Shown one piece after another: positions 54,154-60,838 of a DNA stretch of 64,000 bases (its first letter is position 1; each line of letters opens with the position of its first letter). The notes beneath the pieces are model-generated. The model had not been told where the DNA came from, did no database searches, and saw nothing but the letters and a program-made list of their open reading frames with translations. The stretch lies in the NCBI RefSeq assembly GCF_004331685.1, contig NZ_SJSM01000020.1, positions 1-64,000 of the forward strand, in the 5' to 3' direction. Source of the stretch: Pedobacter hiemivivus. GTDB lineage: Bacteria; Bacteroidota; Bacteroidia; Sphingobacteriales; Sphingobacteriaceae. The position numbers and the translations under genes are program-made.

Positions 54154-56157
54154 ATGCTTATGCGCTACTCTCTTTTTCTGCTGATCTGCCTGGCTTCAAT
54201 TTGTAAATTGTATAGCCAGCCGTTACTGCATTTGGATGATGGTTTCCCCTATCAAAATATAGGGAAATCAATTAGTTATCTGGAGGATAAAGCGGGTAAA
54301 TTAACGCTCAATGAAGCTAGAGCAATGCATCAGGCAGGGAAGTTTAGACCGTCGGACAAAGAGATTCTTAATTTAGGCAATACCACATCTGCATTTTGGC
54401 TGAAAATCGATTATATCAATAAAAGCAAAGGCAAAGCTTTTCTGGTGATAGATGTGCCCAATATTGAACATATTGATTTGTATGAGGAATTGCAGGGGGG
54501 GAAGTTATTACACTTACAAGCTGGGAGCCTTTCAGCTGCGACAAAAGGAGTAGTCGTTTCCAATAATTTCGTGTTTAATCTGCTAGCTTCGACGATAGAT
54601 CCTAAACCTCAATCTATTTATTTAAGAGTCAAAACGAACAATGTTTTACTGCTCCCCATTAAGCTGGCAAGCTCTGAAAGTTTGATTGAAAATGGTACAG
54701 GTAAAGTACGATTTGAGGCCATGTATATTGGGGCAATTATTATCCTATTTTTCTTCAATCTGTTTCTTTATCTGAGCTTTAAGGACCATATTTATTTTAT
54801 ATATAGCATTTATGTGGGGATGCTATTTATTTACCTGGTGTTTTTTATCAGGGGATATGGATACGTTTTTGGACAAGATTTTCGTTCATTTATTAATCTC
54901 TATCCGCATGTTTTTTTAAGCATATCCTGTTTGGCTTCAGCTTACTTTTCTATTAGCTTTTTGGAATTGAAAAAACGATTGCCAAAAGCCTTGTTCATTT
55001 ACAATATTTTAATTGTTTGTTGGCTGCTTATACTTGTGATGAGTGCATTGGGTTATAAAAATATGATATCCGCGCTCGTCAATTATCTATTGATGCTATC
55101 TGGACTATTTTTATGGGCTGTTGCTTTTTGGTCTTATTTAAAAGGACATAAGCCAGCATTGTATTATATAATGGCCTGGGCTTTTGTATGTGTGCCTATT
55201 TTATTCATTACACTGAGCTTATCCAATGTTTTTGCCTACGGTGATTACACCTTTTATGTCGTTCCAGTAGGTACTACGATTGAATTATTATTGCTATCAT
55301 TTGCATTAGGTGATCGTTTTAATACAATTAGAAAGTACAATATGCTGTTGGTTACCACACAAAAGGAAAGACTGGAGAAGCTGGTACATGGCAGAACACT
55401 AAAGCTCCATGATAGTGTAAAGATGCTAAAGGAGAAAACGCTGAAACTTAATGAAACCATTGAGACACTTGAAGAAACAAATGCGATTAAGAATAAACTG
55501 TTTTCTATCATAGCTCATGATTTACGAAGCCCCTTTAACAGCTTGCTGAGCATTTTTTCATTAAAGGATATGGATCTGTTGACTTTTGAAGATCTTAAAA
55601 TGTTGCTTAATGAAAGTAGAAGAAGCATAGATACGATACACAATACGTTAAATAACCTGCTGTATTGGGCAAAAAGCCAGATGGATGGGGCAATGGTATT
55701 TCCTACAAGATTTGATTTGCTCACATTGGTAAATGACCTGATTCTGGTGTATCAGCCATTAATTGAACGAAAATCAATCAATATCCTGTTAAAAGCTGAT
55801 TCAGACCTGATGGTGCATGCTGATGAAAATCAGGTTCAATTGATTATGCGTAACCTGATTGATAATGCGATTAAGTTTACACCATTTGGCCAATGCATTA
55901 CCATTAATCTGAAAAAGGATGAATCAAACGTTCATATTTGCGTCATAAATGAGGTGGCTGGCAGTGATAGGTTAAATGTAACTTCCTTTAATGCCGGTAA
56001 AATCCAAACCCCTGCTTATGGGACTGCTAATGAAAAAGGAGTGGGGCTTGGTTTACATTTGTGCCGGGAATATATTATTCAAAACGGCGGAGAGCTTAAG
56101 ATAGGTCTCCATCCCGATAAAGTCTCACTTTGCTTTAATCTAAGTAGCGCTCAATAG
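54154..56157 (+). CDS. 7TMR-DISM sensor histidine kinase
   Basis: A 667-residue inner-membrane kinase from the ATG at 54154; a TTG at 54142 and an ATG at 54160 are alternatives. A signal peptide and an extracellular 7TMR-DISMED2-type sensing domain (residues ~20-170) are followed by seven membrane helices (residues ~190-390), a coiled coil, and a kinase core. The phospho-acceptor is His455 in FSIIAHDLRSP; the ATPase domain has the N box NLIDNAIKFTP and a GLGLHL G box. No receiver or output domain is fused and no response regulator lies beside it, so it is an orphan kinase. The ligand may be a carbohydrate, as for related sensors, but this is unproven. Confidence 0.9.
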   Translation: MLMRYSLFLLICLASICKLYSQPLLHLDDGFPYQNIGKSISYLEDKAGKLTLNEARAMHQAGKFRPSDKEILNLGNTTSAFWLKIDYINKSKGKAFLVIDVPNIEHIDLYEELQGGKLLHLQAGSLSAATKGVVVSNNFVFNLLASTIDPKPQSIYLRVKTNNVLLLPIKLASSESLIENGTGKVRFEAMYIGAIIILFFFNLFLYLSFKDHIYFIYSIYVGMLFIYLVFFIRGYGYVFGQDFRSFINLYPHVFLSISCLASAYFSISFLELKKRLPKALFIYNILIVCWLLILVMSALGYKNMISALVNYLLMLSGLFLWAVAFWSYLKGHKPALYYIMAWAFVCVPILFITLSLSNVFAYGDYTFYVVPVGTTIELLLLSFALGDRFNTIRKYNMLLVTTQKERLEKLVHGRTLKLHDSVKMLKEKTLKLNETIETLEETNAIKNKLFSIIAHDLRSPFNSLLSIFSLKDMDLLTFEDLKMLLNESRRSIDTIHNTLNNLLYWAKSQMDGAMVFPTRFDLLTLVNDLILVYQPLIERKSINILLKADSDLMVHADENQVQLIMRNLIDNAIKFTPFGQCITINLKKDESNVHICVINEVAGSDRLNVTSFNAGKIQTPAYGTANEKGVGLGLHLCREYIIQNGGELKIGLHPDKVSLCFNLSSAQ

Positions 56158-56520
56158 TTAATTGTGTATTGAATGGCATAATACTGTAATAATGCTGGAT
56201 ATACATTAGCTATAGTTTTTATATCAATTGGAATAGGGTACATTTATATCAATGAACCCATTTAAACAGTTAAATATGATGTCTGATAAACAGTTTGCAA
56301 GACAATTTCGGACTGCTAAAGCTATGTTTAACCGTTTTTTAGTTCATCAATCTGTCTTAGGCGATTCCTTTCTTAAAAGTAGCAAAGACTTCATTCATTA
56401 AGCCCCAACCTTTTTAATAGGTCTGGGGAATTATTTCTTTTATTTCGATTATCATGTCCTCAGGTCTGACGGACAAGCTAATCTATTGTCTCAATTTTTA
56501 ATCATTTTGAATTTATAGTT
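56158..56520. other. Intergenic region with one doubtful small ORF
   Basis: No terminator hairpin for the kinase is obvious. The only ORF of note is the 49-codon frame at 56252-56401. The last ~120 bp are probably the leader of the Rnk/GreA-like gene; no clear TAnnTTTG box is seen there. Confidence 0.5.
56252..56401 (+). CDS. Possible 49-residue protein
   Basis: ATG at 56252 opens a 49-codon frame with a basic, soluble product (MNPFKQLNMMSDKQFARQF at the start, ending SKDFIH). It could be a real small gene or chance. Support is only that the frame lies in an otherwise unexplained 363-bp gap and has a clean start and stop. No family is recognised. Confidence 0.35.
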   Translation: MNPFKQLNMMSDKQFARQFRTAKAMFNRFLVHQSVLGDSFLKSSKDFIH

Positions 56521-56898
56521 ATGACTACATCAATCATATTATCAACAGGAATATTTGATCTTTTAAAGGATCACATCAGAAGAAGGAAATTAAGTAATTA
56601 CAATCAGGAAAAACTGGTACAGGAACTTCGAAATGCAAGGCAGATCTTAAACAAAGATATTCCTGCAGACGTGGTTACTGTAAATACTAAAGTCCGTGTA
56701 AAAGAATTGGAAACTGGCTTAGAGTTTACTTATATCATTGTTCCACCAGCAAAGGCTAAAAACAAAAACAATACGATTTCTATTTTATCACCGATTGGTG
56801 TAGCTATAGTAGGTTATAACCAGGGAGCAGAGTTGAGTTGGGAAATGCCTGAAGGCCTGAAGAAATTTCGCATTGAAGAGGTATCCAGATTAAAATAA
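56521..56898 (+). CDS. GreA/GreB C-terminal-domain (Rnk-like) protein
   Basis: A 125-residue protein that lacks the N-terminal coiled coil of GreA. Its C-terminal half (ELETGLEFTYIIVPPAKAK, then ISILSPIGVAIVGYNQGAEL) matches the FKBP-like domain shared by GreA/GreB and Rnk. Rnk-type proteins bind RNA polymerase without cleaving the transcript. It ends inside a 60-bp palindrome with the CatA-like gene. Confidence 0.88.
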   Translation: MTTSIILSTGIFDLLKDHIRRRKLSNYNQEKLVQELRNARQILNKDIPADVVTVNTKVRVKELETGLEFTYIIVPPAKAKNKNNTISILSPIGVAIVGYNQGAELSWEMPEGLKKFRIEEVSRLK

Positions 56899-56949
56899 TG
56901 ACATAAAAAAACCGGCAATTTTGCCGGTTTTTTTATGTCATTATTTTAA
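56890..56949. terminator. Bidirectional palindromic terminator containing both stop codons
   Basis: A 60-bp near-perfect palindrome: 29-bp arms around a 2-nt centre, with a CCGGCAA/TTGCCGG core and seven A or T on either side. The stop codons of both convergent genes (56896-56898 and 56941-56943) are symmetric parts of it. Confidence 0.95.
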
Positions 56950-57582
56950 GGTATTAGATTGATTATTCATCAACTCTTGGAATGTCTCGATAAATTTGCC
57001 TACATGATAACCATCCATCAAGGCATGATGTACATGGACAGAAATACTCATTTCTCTCTTTCCATTAGTTTCAGTAAGCTTAGCGAATGAAATTTTAGGC
57101 ACACTATCATTAAACGAATAACACCTTGCATGAGATAAGGATGTAAAGTCTATCCAAGGTATGGCCGAATAGTGGATCACATCATCACCCGATACCAAGG
57201 GGAAAAGCTGGGTACTTTTCGAAACTCTATCCATTTCTTCTTTTGCAAGCTCATAAAATAGTGCTGGATCTTCATTGAAATAGATGTAAGAGAAGCCAAA
57301 AGTATCATTCGGACGGTTAATGGTTGCCGAAGCGTTGATCTGATCGTAAATTACCACCTTTTCGTCTTCAATTCTATACTTAAACTCTTCAATCGAATTT
57401 GCAGCTATCAAAGATTGATATAAATAATATAAAAAGAAAGATTGTCCGCTCTCCTTTGCATTGCGGTACGCTTTCGTACAATCTATTTTTGTAGTGATCC
57501 CAAAAAATGGTTCTTCAAATTTTCTGAAAAACTCAAAATGCTCTTTTCTCTTCCACTGGTCTATTGCTAGTTCTTTTTTCAT
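56941..57582 (-). CDS. CatA-like chloramphenicol O-acetyltransferase family protein
   Basis: A 213-residue cytosolic acetyltransferase with the trimeric CAT layout: WKRKEHFEFFRKFEEPFF near the N-terminus, FFLYYLYQSLIAAN, INRPNDTFGFSY, and the catalytic HHALMDG (His185/His186, Asp190). CAT enzymes transfer acetyl from acetyl-CoA to chloramphenicol. The length matches. Many chromosomal relatives in Bacteroidota are annotated this way without proof of resistance, so another acceptor is possible. There is no mobile element nearby, which suggests an intrinsic gene. Confidence 0.88.
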   Translation of the reverse strand: MKKELAIDQWKRKEHFEFFRKFEEPFFGITTKIDCTKAYRNAKESGQSFFLYYLYQSLIAANSIEEFKYRIEDEKVVIYDQINASATINRPNDTFGFSYIYFNEDPALFYELAKEEMDRVSKSTQLFPLVSGDDVIHYSAIPWIDFTSLSHARCYSFNDSVPKISFAKLTETNGKREMSISVHVHHALMDGYHVGKFIETFQELMNNQSNTLK

Positions 57583-57607
57583 TAATGCTCATTTTTGATG
57601 ATGGTTA

Positions 57608-57615
57608 CAAAAGTA
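57608..57615 (-). promoter_or_regulatory. Candidate -7 element for the catA-like gene
   Basis: TACTTTTG on the minus strand, 26 bp before the ATG at 57582, matches TAnnTTTG. No clear -33 partner is seen. Confidence 0.45.
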
Positions 57616-57701
57616 AAGAAGTTTAGTTTATCATACCAGTCGTAATTCTGTAACCTAAAATTATCGCTTTTCTGTGTCTGTATCTGCTTCTATTTGATGT
57701 T

Positions 57702-57709
57702 TAATTTTG
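57702..57709 (+). promoter_or_regulatory. Candidate -7 element for the GNAT-like/MocR unit
   Basis: TAATTTTG lies 18 bp before the ATG at 57727 and matches TAnnTTTG. It is in the divergent region shared with the catA-like gene. Confidence 0.45.
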
Positions 57710-57726
57710 TAATCAAACGATAAGTT

Positions 57727-58101
57727 ATGAATGAACAAAGTCATAAAACCAGAGGTGTCGAATTTAGGAAGGTATACCTTTCTGACCTGAGCGCAGTAAT
57801 GAGGTTACATCAATTATCACAGGGAAGTATTACTAAGTTGACGGCAGATTTTGGTCTCCCACTAAGTATCGCCATTAATGGTAATGAAATCATAGGTTAT
57901 GGTTTTGCAGCCATCAACCAATTGGGAGAAGTTACGTTAAATTCCCACTGTAAAGTAGTTGAGGACTTGTCCATCGGATACACACTAGAAGAGCAAGCTA
58001 AAAAAACGCTACATTCAACATTTGAAAATGTCGGGGAAGACAATGCCAAGTTTAAGAGCTCTGTTCTGAGATTAGTAGACTGGTTAAATAACTGTTATTA
58101 A
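57727..58101 (+). CDS. Small GNAT-like protein of unknown function
   Basis: A 124-residue protein with weak resemblance to GNAT acetyltransferases: the opening VEFRKVYLSDLSAVMRLHQ and the strand pair SIAINGNEIIGYGFAAINQ. The acetyl-CoA loop (Q/RxxGxG/A) is not visible, so it may be inactive or unrelated. It ends one base before the MocR gene and is probably translationally coupled with it. Confidence 0.6.
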   Translation: MNEQSHKTRGVEFRKVYLSDLSAVMRLHQLSQGSITKLTADFGLPLSIAINGNEIIGYGFAAINQLGEVTLNSHCKVVEDLSIGYTLEEQAKKTLHSTFENVGEDNAKFKSSVLRLVDWLNNCY

Positions 58102-58102
58102 A

Positions 58103-59518
58103 ATGAAAAAGGAATCCTTGTACCTTAAGATTGCAAAAGTAATGGAGGAGCAGATCTCGACCGAAACTTTAAAACTCGGTGATAAGCTTCCTTCTATTCG
58201 TTCCGTACAGAAGCTCTACAATGTCAGCATAAACACGGCTAAGCAGGCCTACCTGGAGTTAGAAAGTAAATCGCTTATCGAACCGAGAGCAAAATCTGGA
58301 TATTTTGTGAGCAAAGCATCCATGAGGAAATTTCCGCTTCCATCAATAGGCAAATTTAAGGCTTCGGCTCAGGAGAAGCAGCCTGAGGATTTAATCAGTA
58401 AGGTTTTTAATACATTTGAAGATAAAACGATTAGCCATTTTTCTTTGGGTGTTCCAGATAAAAGCATGCTCCCCATTGCAAAACTGAACAAAGGGGTGAT
58501 CAATGTTGTACGTAGACTTAATGATGATTGGGCAAGTTATGAACCGGTACAAGGCAGCGTTAACCTTAGAAGAGGTATTGCCAAGTGGTCCTTGGTGCTC
58601 GAAGGAAAGATTACTGAAGATGATCTTGTGATCACTTCTGGTGCGATGAATGCCATTTTTAACTGTCTGATGGCTGTAACTAAACCCGGAGATACTGTTG
58701 CTATTGAGAGCCCAGTTTATTTTGGTATCGTGCAGATCATTAAATCTTTGGGATTAAAGGCTATAGAAATCCCTACACATCCCATAACTGGTGTAGATTT
58801 AGAAGCCATTAAAAAAGTGCTACCGCAATTAAATGCGTGTTGCTTCATTAGTAATTTTAGCAACCCATTAGGATGCCTGATGCCAGACGAGCACAAGATC
58901 GAACTGGTTAGGATGTTGACTACATACGATATTCCCCTGATCGAAGATGACCTTTACGGTAATCTTTTCTTTGGTCCTACAAGACCCAAGCCTTGTAAGG
59001 CTTTTGACGAATCGGGTATTGTGTTGTGGTGCGGGTCAGTATCTAAAACTTTGGCGCCTGGGTACCGGGTTGGTTGGGTAGCTCCTGGAAAGTATAAAGA
59101 GAAAATTATAAGGCAGAAGCTATTACAGACCATTTCAACACCTTCTTTGTACCAGGAAGTGATTGCCGATTTTCTGGAACATGGTAGGTATGACCATCAT
59201 TTGCGTATGCTGAGAAGTAAGCTCTATACAAGTTGCCTCAAATTTCAAAGGGCAATTGAAGAGTATTTTCCTTCTAATACTAAAATATCACAGCCTCAGG
59301 GCGGTTTTATGTTATGGTTGGAGTTGGATAAAAAGGTGGATACTGCCGAATTATTTGACATAGCCATCAAGCAGAAAATAAGTTTTGCACCTGGTAGGAT
59401 GTTCACTCAATACAATCAATACAACAATTGTATGCGGTTAAACTATGGATTGGAATGGAACGCTCAGGTAGAGGCTGACTTAAAACGGTTGGGGCGGTTA
59501 ATCAAAGCTGTATATTAA
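58103..59518 (+). CDS. MocR-type GntR/aminotransferase regulator
   Basis: A 471-residue protein. The N-terminal GntR winged helix (LKLGDKLPSIRSVQKLYNVS, then NTAKQAYLELESKSLIE; residues ~1-70) is fused to a class I aminotransferase-like domain. The PLP lysine is in GSVSKTLAPGYRVGW. MocR proteins use PLP or an aldimine as effector to control genes such as pdx or GABA catabolism. Neighbours do not reveal the target. It ends about 100 bp before the hairpin shared with cspA. Confidence 0.92.
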   Translation: MKKESLYLKIAKVMEEQISTETLKLGDKLPSIRSVQKLYNVSINTAKQAYLELESKSLIEPRAKSGYFVSKASMRKFPLPSIGKFKASAQEKQPEDLISKVFNTFEDKTISHFSLGVPDKSMLPIAKLNKGVINVVRRLNDDWASYEPVQGSVNLRRGIAKWSLVLEGKITEDDLVITSGAMNAIFNCLMAVTKPGDTVAIESPVYFGIVQIIKSLGLKAIEIPTHPITGVDLEAIKKVLPQLNACCFISNFSNPLGCLMPDEHKIELVRMLTTYDIPLIEDDLYGNLFFGPTRPKPCKAFDESGIVLWCGSVSKTLAPGYRVGWVAPGKYKEKIIRQKLLQTISTPSLYQEVIADFLEHGRYDHHLRMLRSKLYTSCLKFQRAIEEYFPSNTKISQPQGGFMLWLELDKKVDTAELFDIAIKQKISFAPGRMFTQYNQYNNCMRLNYGLEWNAQVEADLKRLGRLIKAVY

Positions 59519-59622
59519 GCTGAGTATAATTCGTATTAAACAGGTAGCATACACGTATAAAACACGTAGTGTGATTAGAGCTATGTAGTTACCATCTGCA
59601 AGGATGGTGCTGTGAATTGTAA

Positions 59623-59661
59623 AAAAAAGCTCCGTAAATACTTGATTTACGGAGCTTTTTT
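59623..59661. terminator. Bidirectional terminator between the MocR gene and the cold-shock gene
   Basis: A 17-bp stem (core GCTCCGTAAAT/ATTTACGGAGC) with A and T runs on either side and a 5-nt loop. It lies 21 bp past the cold-shock gene stop codon and about 105 bp past the MocR stop codon. Confidence 0.93.
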
Positions 59662-59681
59662 GAATAAAGGCTGGTATTAAC

Positions 59682-59873
59682 TTAGGCTCTTTTAACCTGC
59701 GTTGCGTTCAATCCTTTTTTACCATTTTCTACTTCATAGCTAACTTTATCGTTTTCTCTAATTTGATCGACAATTCCTGTTACGTGTACGAAGATTTCAG
59801 GTTCACCATTATCTGGTACGATAAAGCCAAAACCTTTTGATTCATTGAAAAATTTTACTGTTCCTTGAGGCAT
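59682..59873 (-). CDS. Cold-shock domain protein (CspA family)
   Basis: A 63-residue single cold-shock domain with the RNP1 motif KGFGFI and the RNP2 motif EIFVHVTGI. Such OB-fold proteins bind single-stranded RNA or DNA and act as RNA chaperones. Length is normal. The leader is long, AT-rich and contains two dyads, so post-transcriptional control is likely. Cold induction itself is not shown by the sequence. Confidence 0.95.
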   Translation of the reverse strand: MPQGTVKFFNESKGFGFIVPDNGEPEIFVHVTGIVDQIRENDKVSYEVENGKKGLNATQVKRA

Positions 59874-59904
59874 TTTGTTTAGTTTAAATTTGTAATTATG
59901 ATTA

Positions 59905-59970
59905 CCATAACAACATTGTTATGGGATTGTTTTGTGTTTTTTTTCTATTGTATCATAAATGTGATATTTA
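59905..59970 (-). promoter_or_regulatory. Structured leader of the cold-shock gene
   Basis: CCATAACAA and TTGTTATGG form a perfect 9-bp inverted repeat around CA at 59905-59924. A second, shorter dyad (TATCA/TGATA) lies at 59951-59965. They sit 32-97 bp upstream of the start codon, where an RNA hairpin could control translation with temperature. Confidence 0.45.
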
Positions 59971-60071
59971 AATGTACAATAAAAATAGTAATAGTCTATA
60001 CCGCAAGTAGATTTATTGGATAAAATTATAAACTTCAAATATTTATATTGTCATGATACTAGATTAATCGG

Positions 60072-60338
60072 ATGAGTATACTATATGTTTTATGTTTTTT
60101 TTATGATGAACCTTTTAATGGTGTTTCTCCATTATGTGTCGAAATTCTAAAAGACCTTATTAAAAAGCATTCAAAAGACAAAGGGTTTATAATTACTGAT
60201 CATGATTACGAAAATGTACTAGATATTTCATCAACTGTCATTTTGATGGATAATGGAAATACTAAAGTGATCAAAGAATTTAAAGAGTTAATAGAGTTTT
60301 GTTATTTACCGACAACAACTGTGAGTCCTATTTTATAA
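60072..60338 (+). pseudogene. 5'-truncated ABC transporter ATPase remnant
   Basis: An 88-residue ORF whose sequence matches only the last third of an ABC ATPase: the Walker B tail YDEPF (catalytic Glu13), a NGVSPL segment where the D-loop belongs, KDLIKKHSKDKGFIITDHDY with the H-loop His44, and the VILMDNGNTKV strand. Walker A and the LSGGQ signature are missing, and stop codons lie upstream. It cannot bind ATP alone. It is probably a decayed gene fragment, and the start is arbitrary. Confidence 0.75.
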
Positions 60339-60753
60339 AACTAATTTGATAATATTTTTTACCGTCATTATAGGTGGTGGTTCCATGGGGAGTTATCTCT
60401 TCACCTACATTCAGCGTTTTCTTATCAACCTGTAGGTTTAAATATTTTGTTTTCGTTGGCACATAATAGGTAATGGTGGACGTTTTACCGGAATCTGTAT
60501 AATGTATAAACAGGTATTCTTGCACGTTTTTATTATGGTATAAATAGATAAAACCACCTTGCTTTTTAGGACCGCCATACACTTCCGAAAAACCCTTTTT
60601 CTTTAACATTTGTGGATGCAGTTTGCCTGCGCCATCCCAAAAATCAAATATCCCTGGATAACGAAAAGTTTGTGCCATCGATTTTCGAGGCAAAAATGCC
60701 AAAAGGGAAAAATATAGAAAGGGTAAGTAGTTTTTATAACTGGTTATCCTCAT
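60328..60753 (-). CDS. Exported protein of unknown function
   Basis: A 141-residue protein from the ATG at 60753 (MRITSYKNYLPF); an upstream start at 60783 adds ten residues. A probable signal peptide ends near SMAQ. The mature part is rich in Tyr, Lys and Gly, with beta character (GGFIYLYHNKNVQEYLFIHY, TSTITYYVPTKTKYLNLQVD). No known domain is recognised. Its 3' end overlaps the ABC remnant by 11 bp. Confidence 0.65.
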   Translation of the reverse strand: MRITSYKNYLPFLYFSLLAFLPRKSMAQTFRYPGIFDFWDGAGKLHPQMLKKKGFSEVYGGPKKQGGFIYLYHNKNVQEYLFIHYTDSGKTSTITYYVPTKTKYLNLQVDKKTLNVGEEITPHGTTTYNDGKKYYQISFIK

Positions 60754-60838
60754 AATAGCTAAAGATAAGATATTTCCTTTCACCCTTTTTTCTCCTGATT
60801 TTTATCTTGTTGTTATTGAATAACTTAAAATAGAATCA

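Noticed and set aside
56941..57582. The catA-like gene as part of an acquired resistance island.
   Set aside because: No integrase, transposase, terminal repeat or composition break is visible around it.
59519..59622. The segment between the MocR gene and the shared terminator as a small RNA gene (it holds ACCATC/GATGGT at 59591-59608).
   Set aside because: One 6-bp hairpin is not enough evidence; it is more simply the 3' UTR of the MocR gene.
60072..60338. The short ABC-like ORF as a functional gene.
   Set aside because: Walker A and the signature motif are absent, so it is listed as a remnant.
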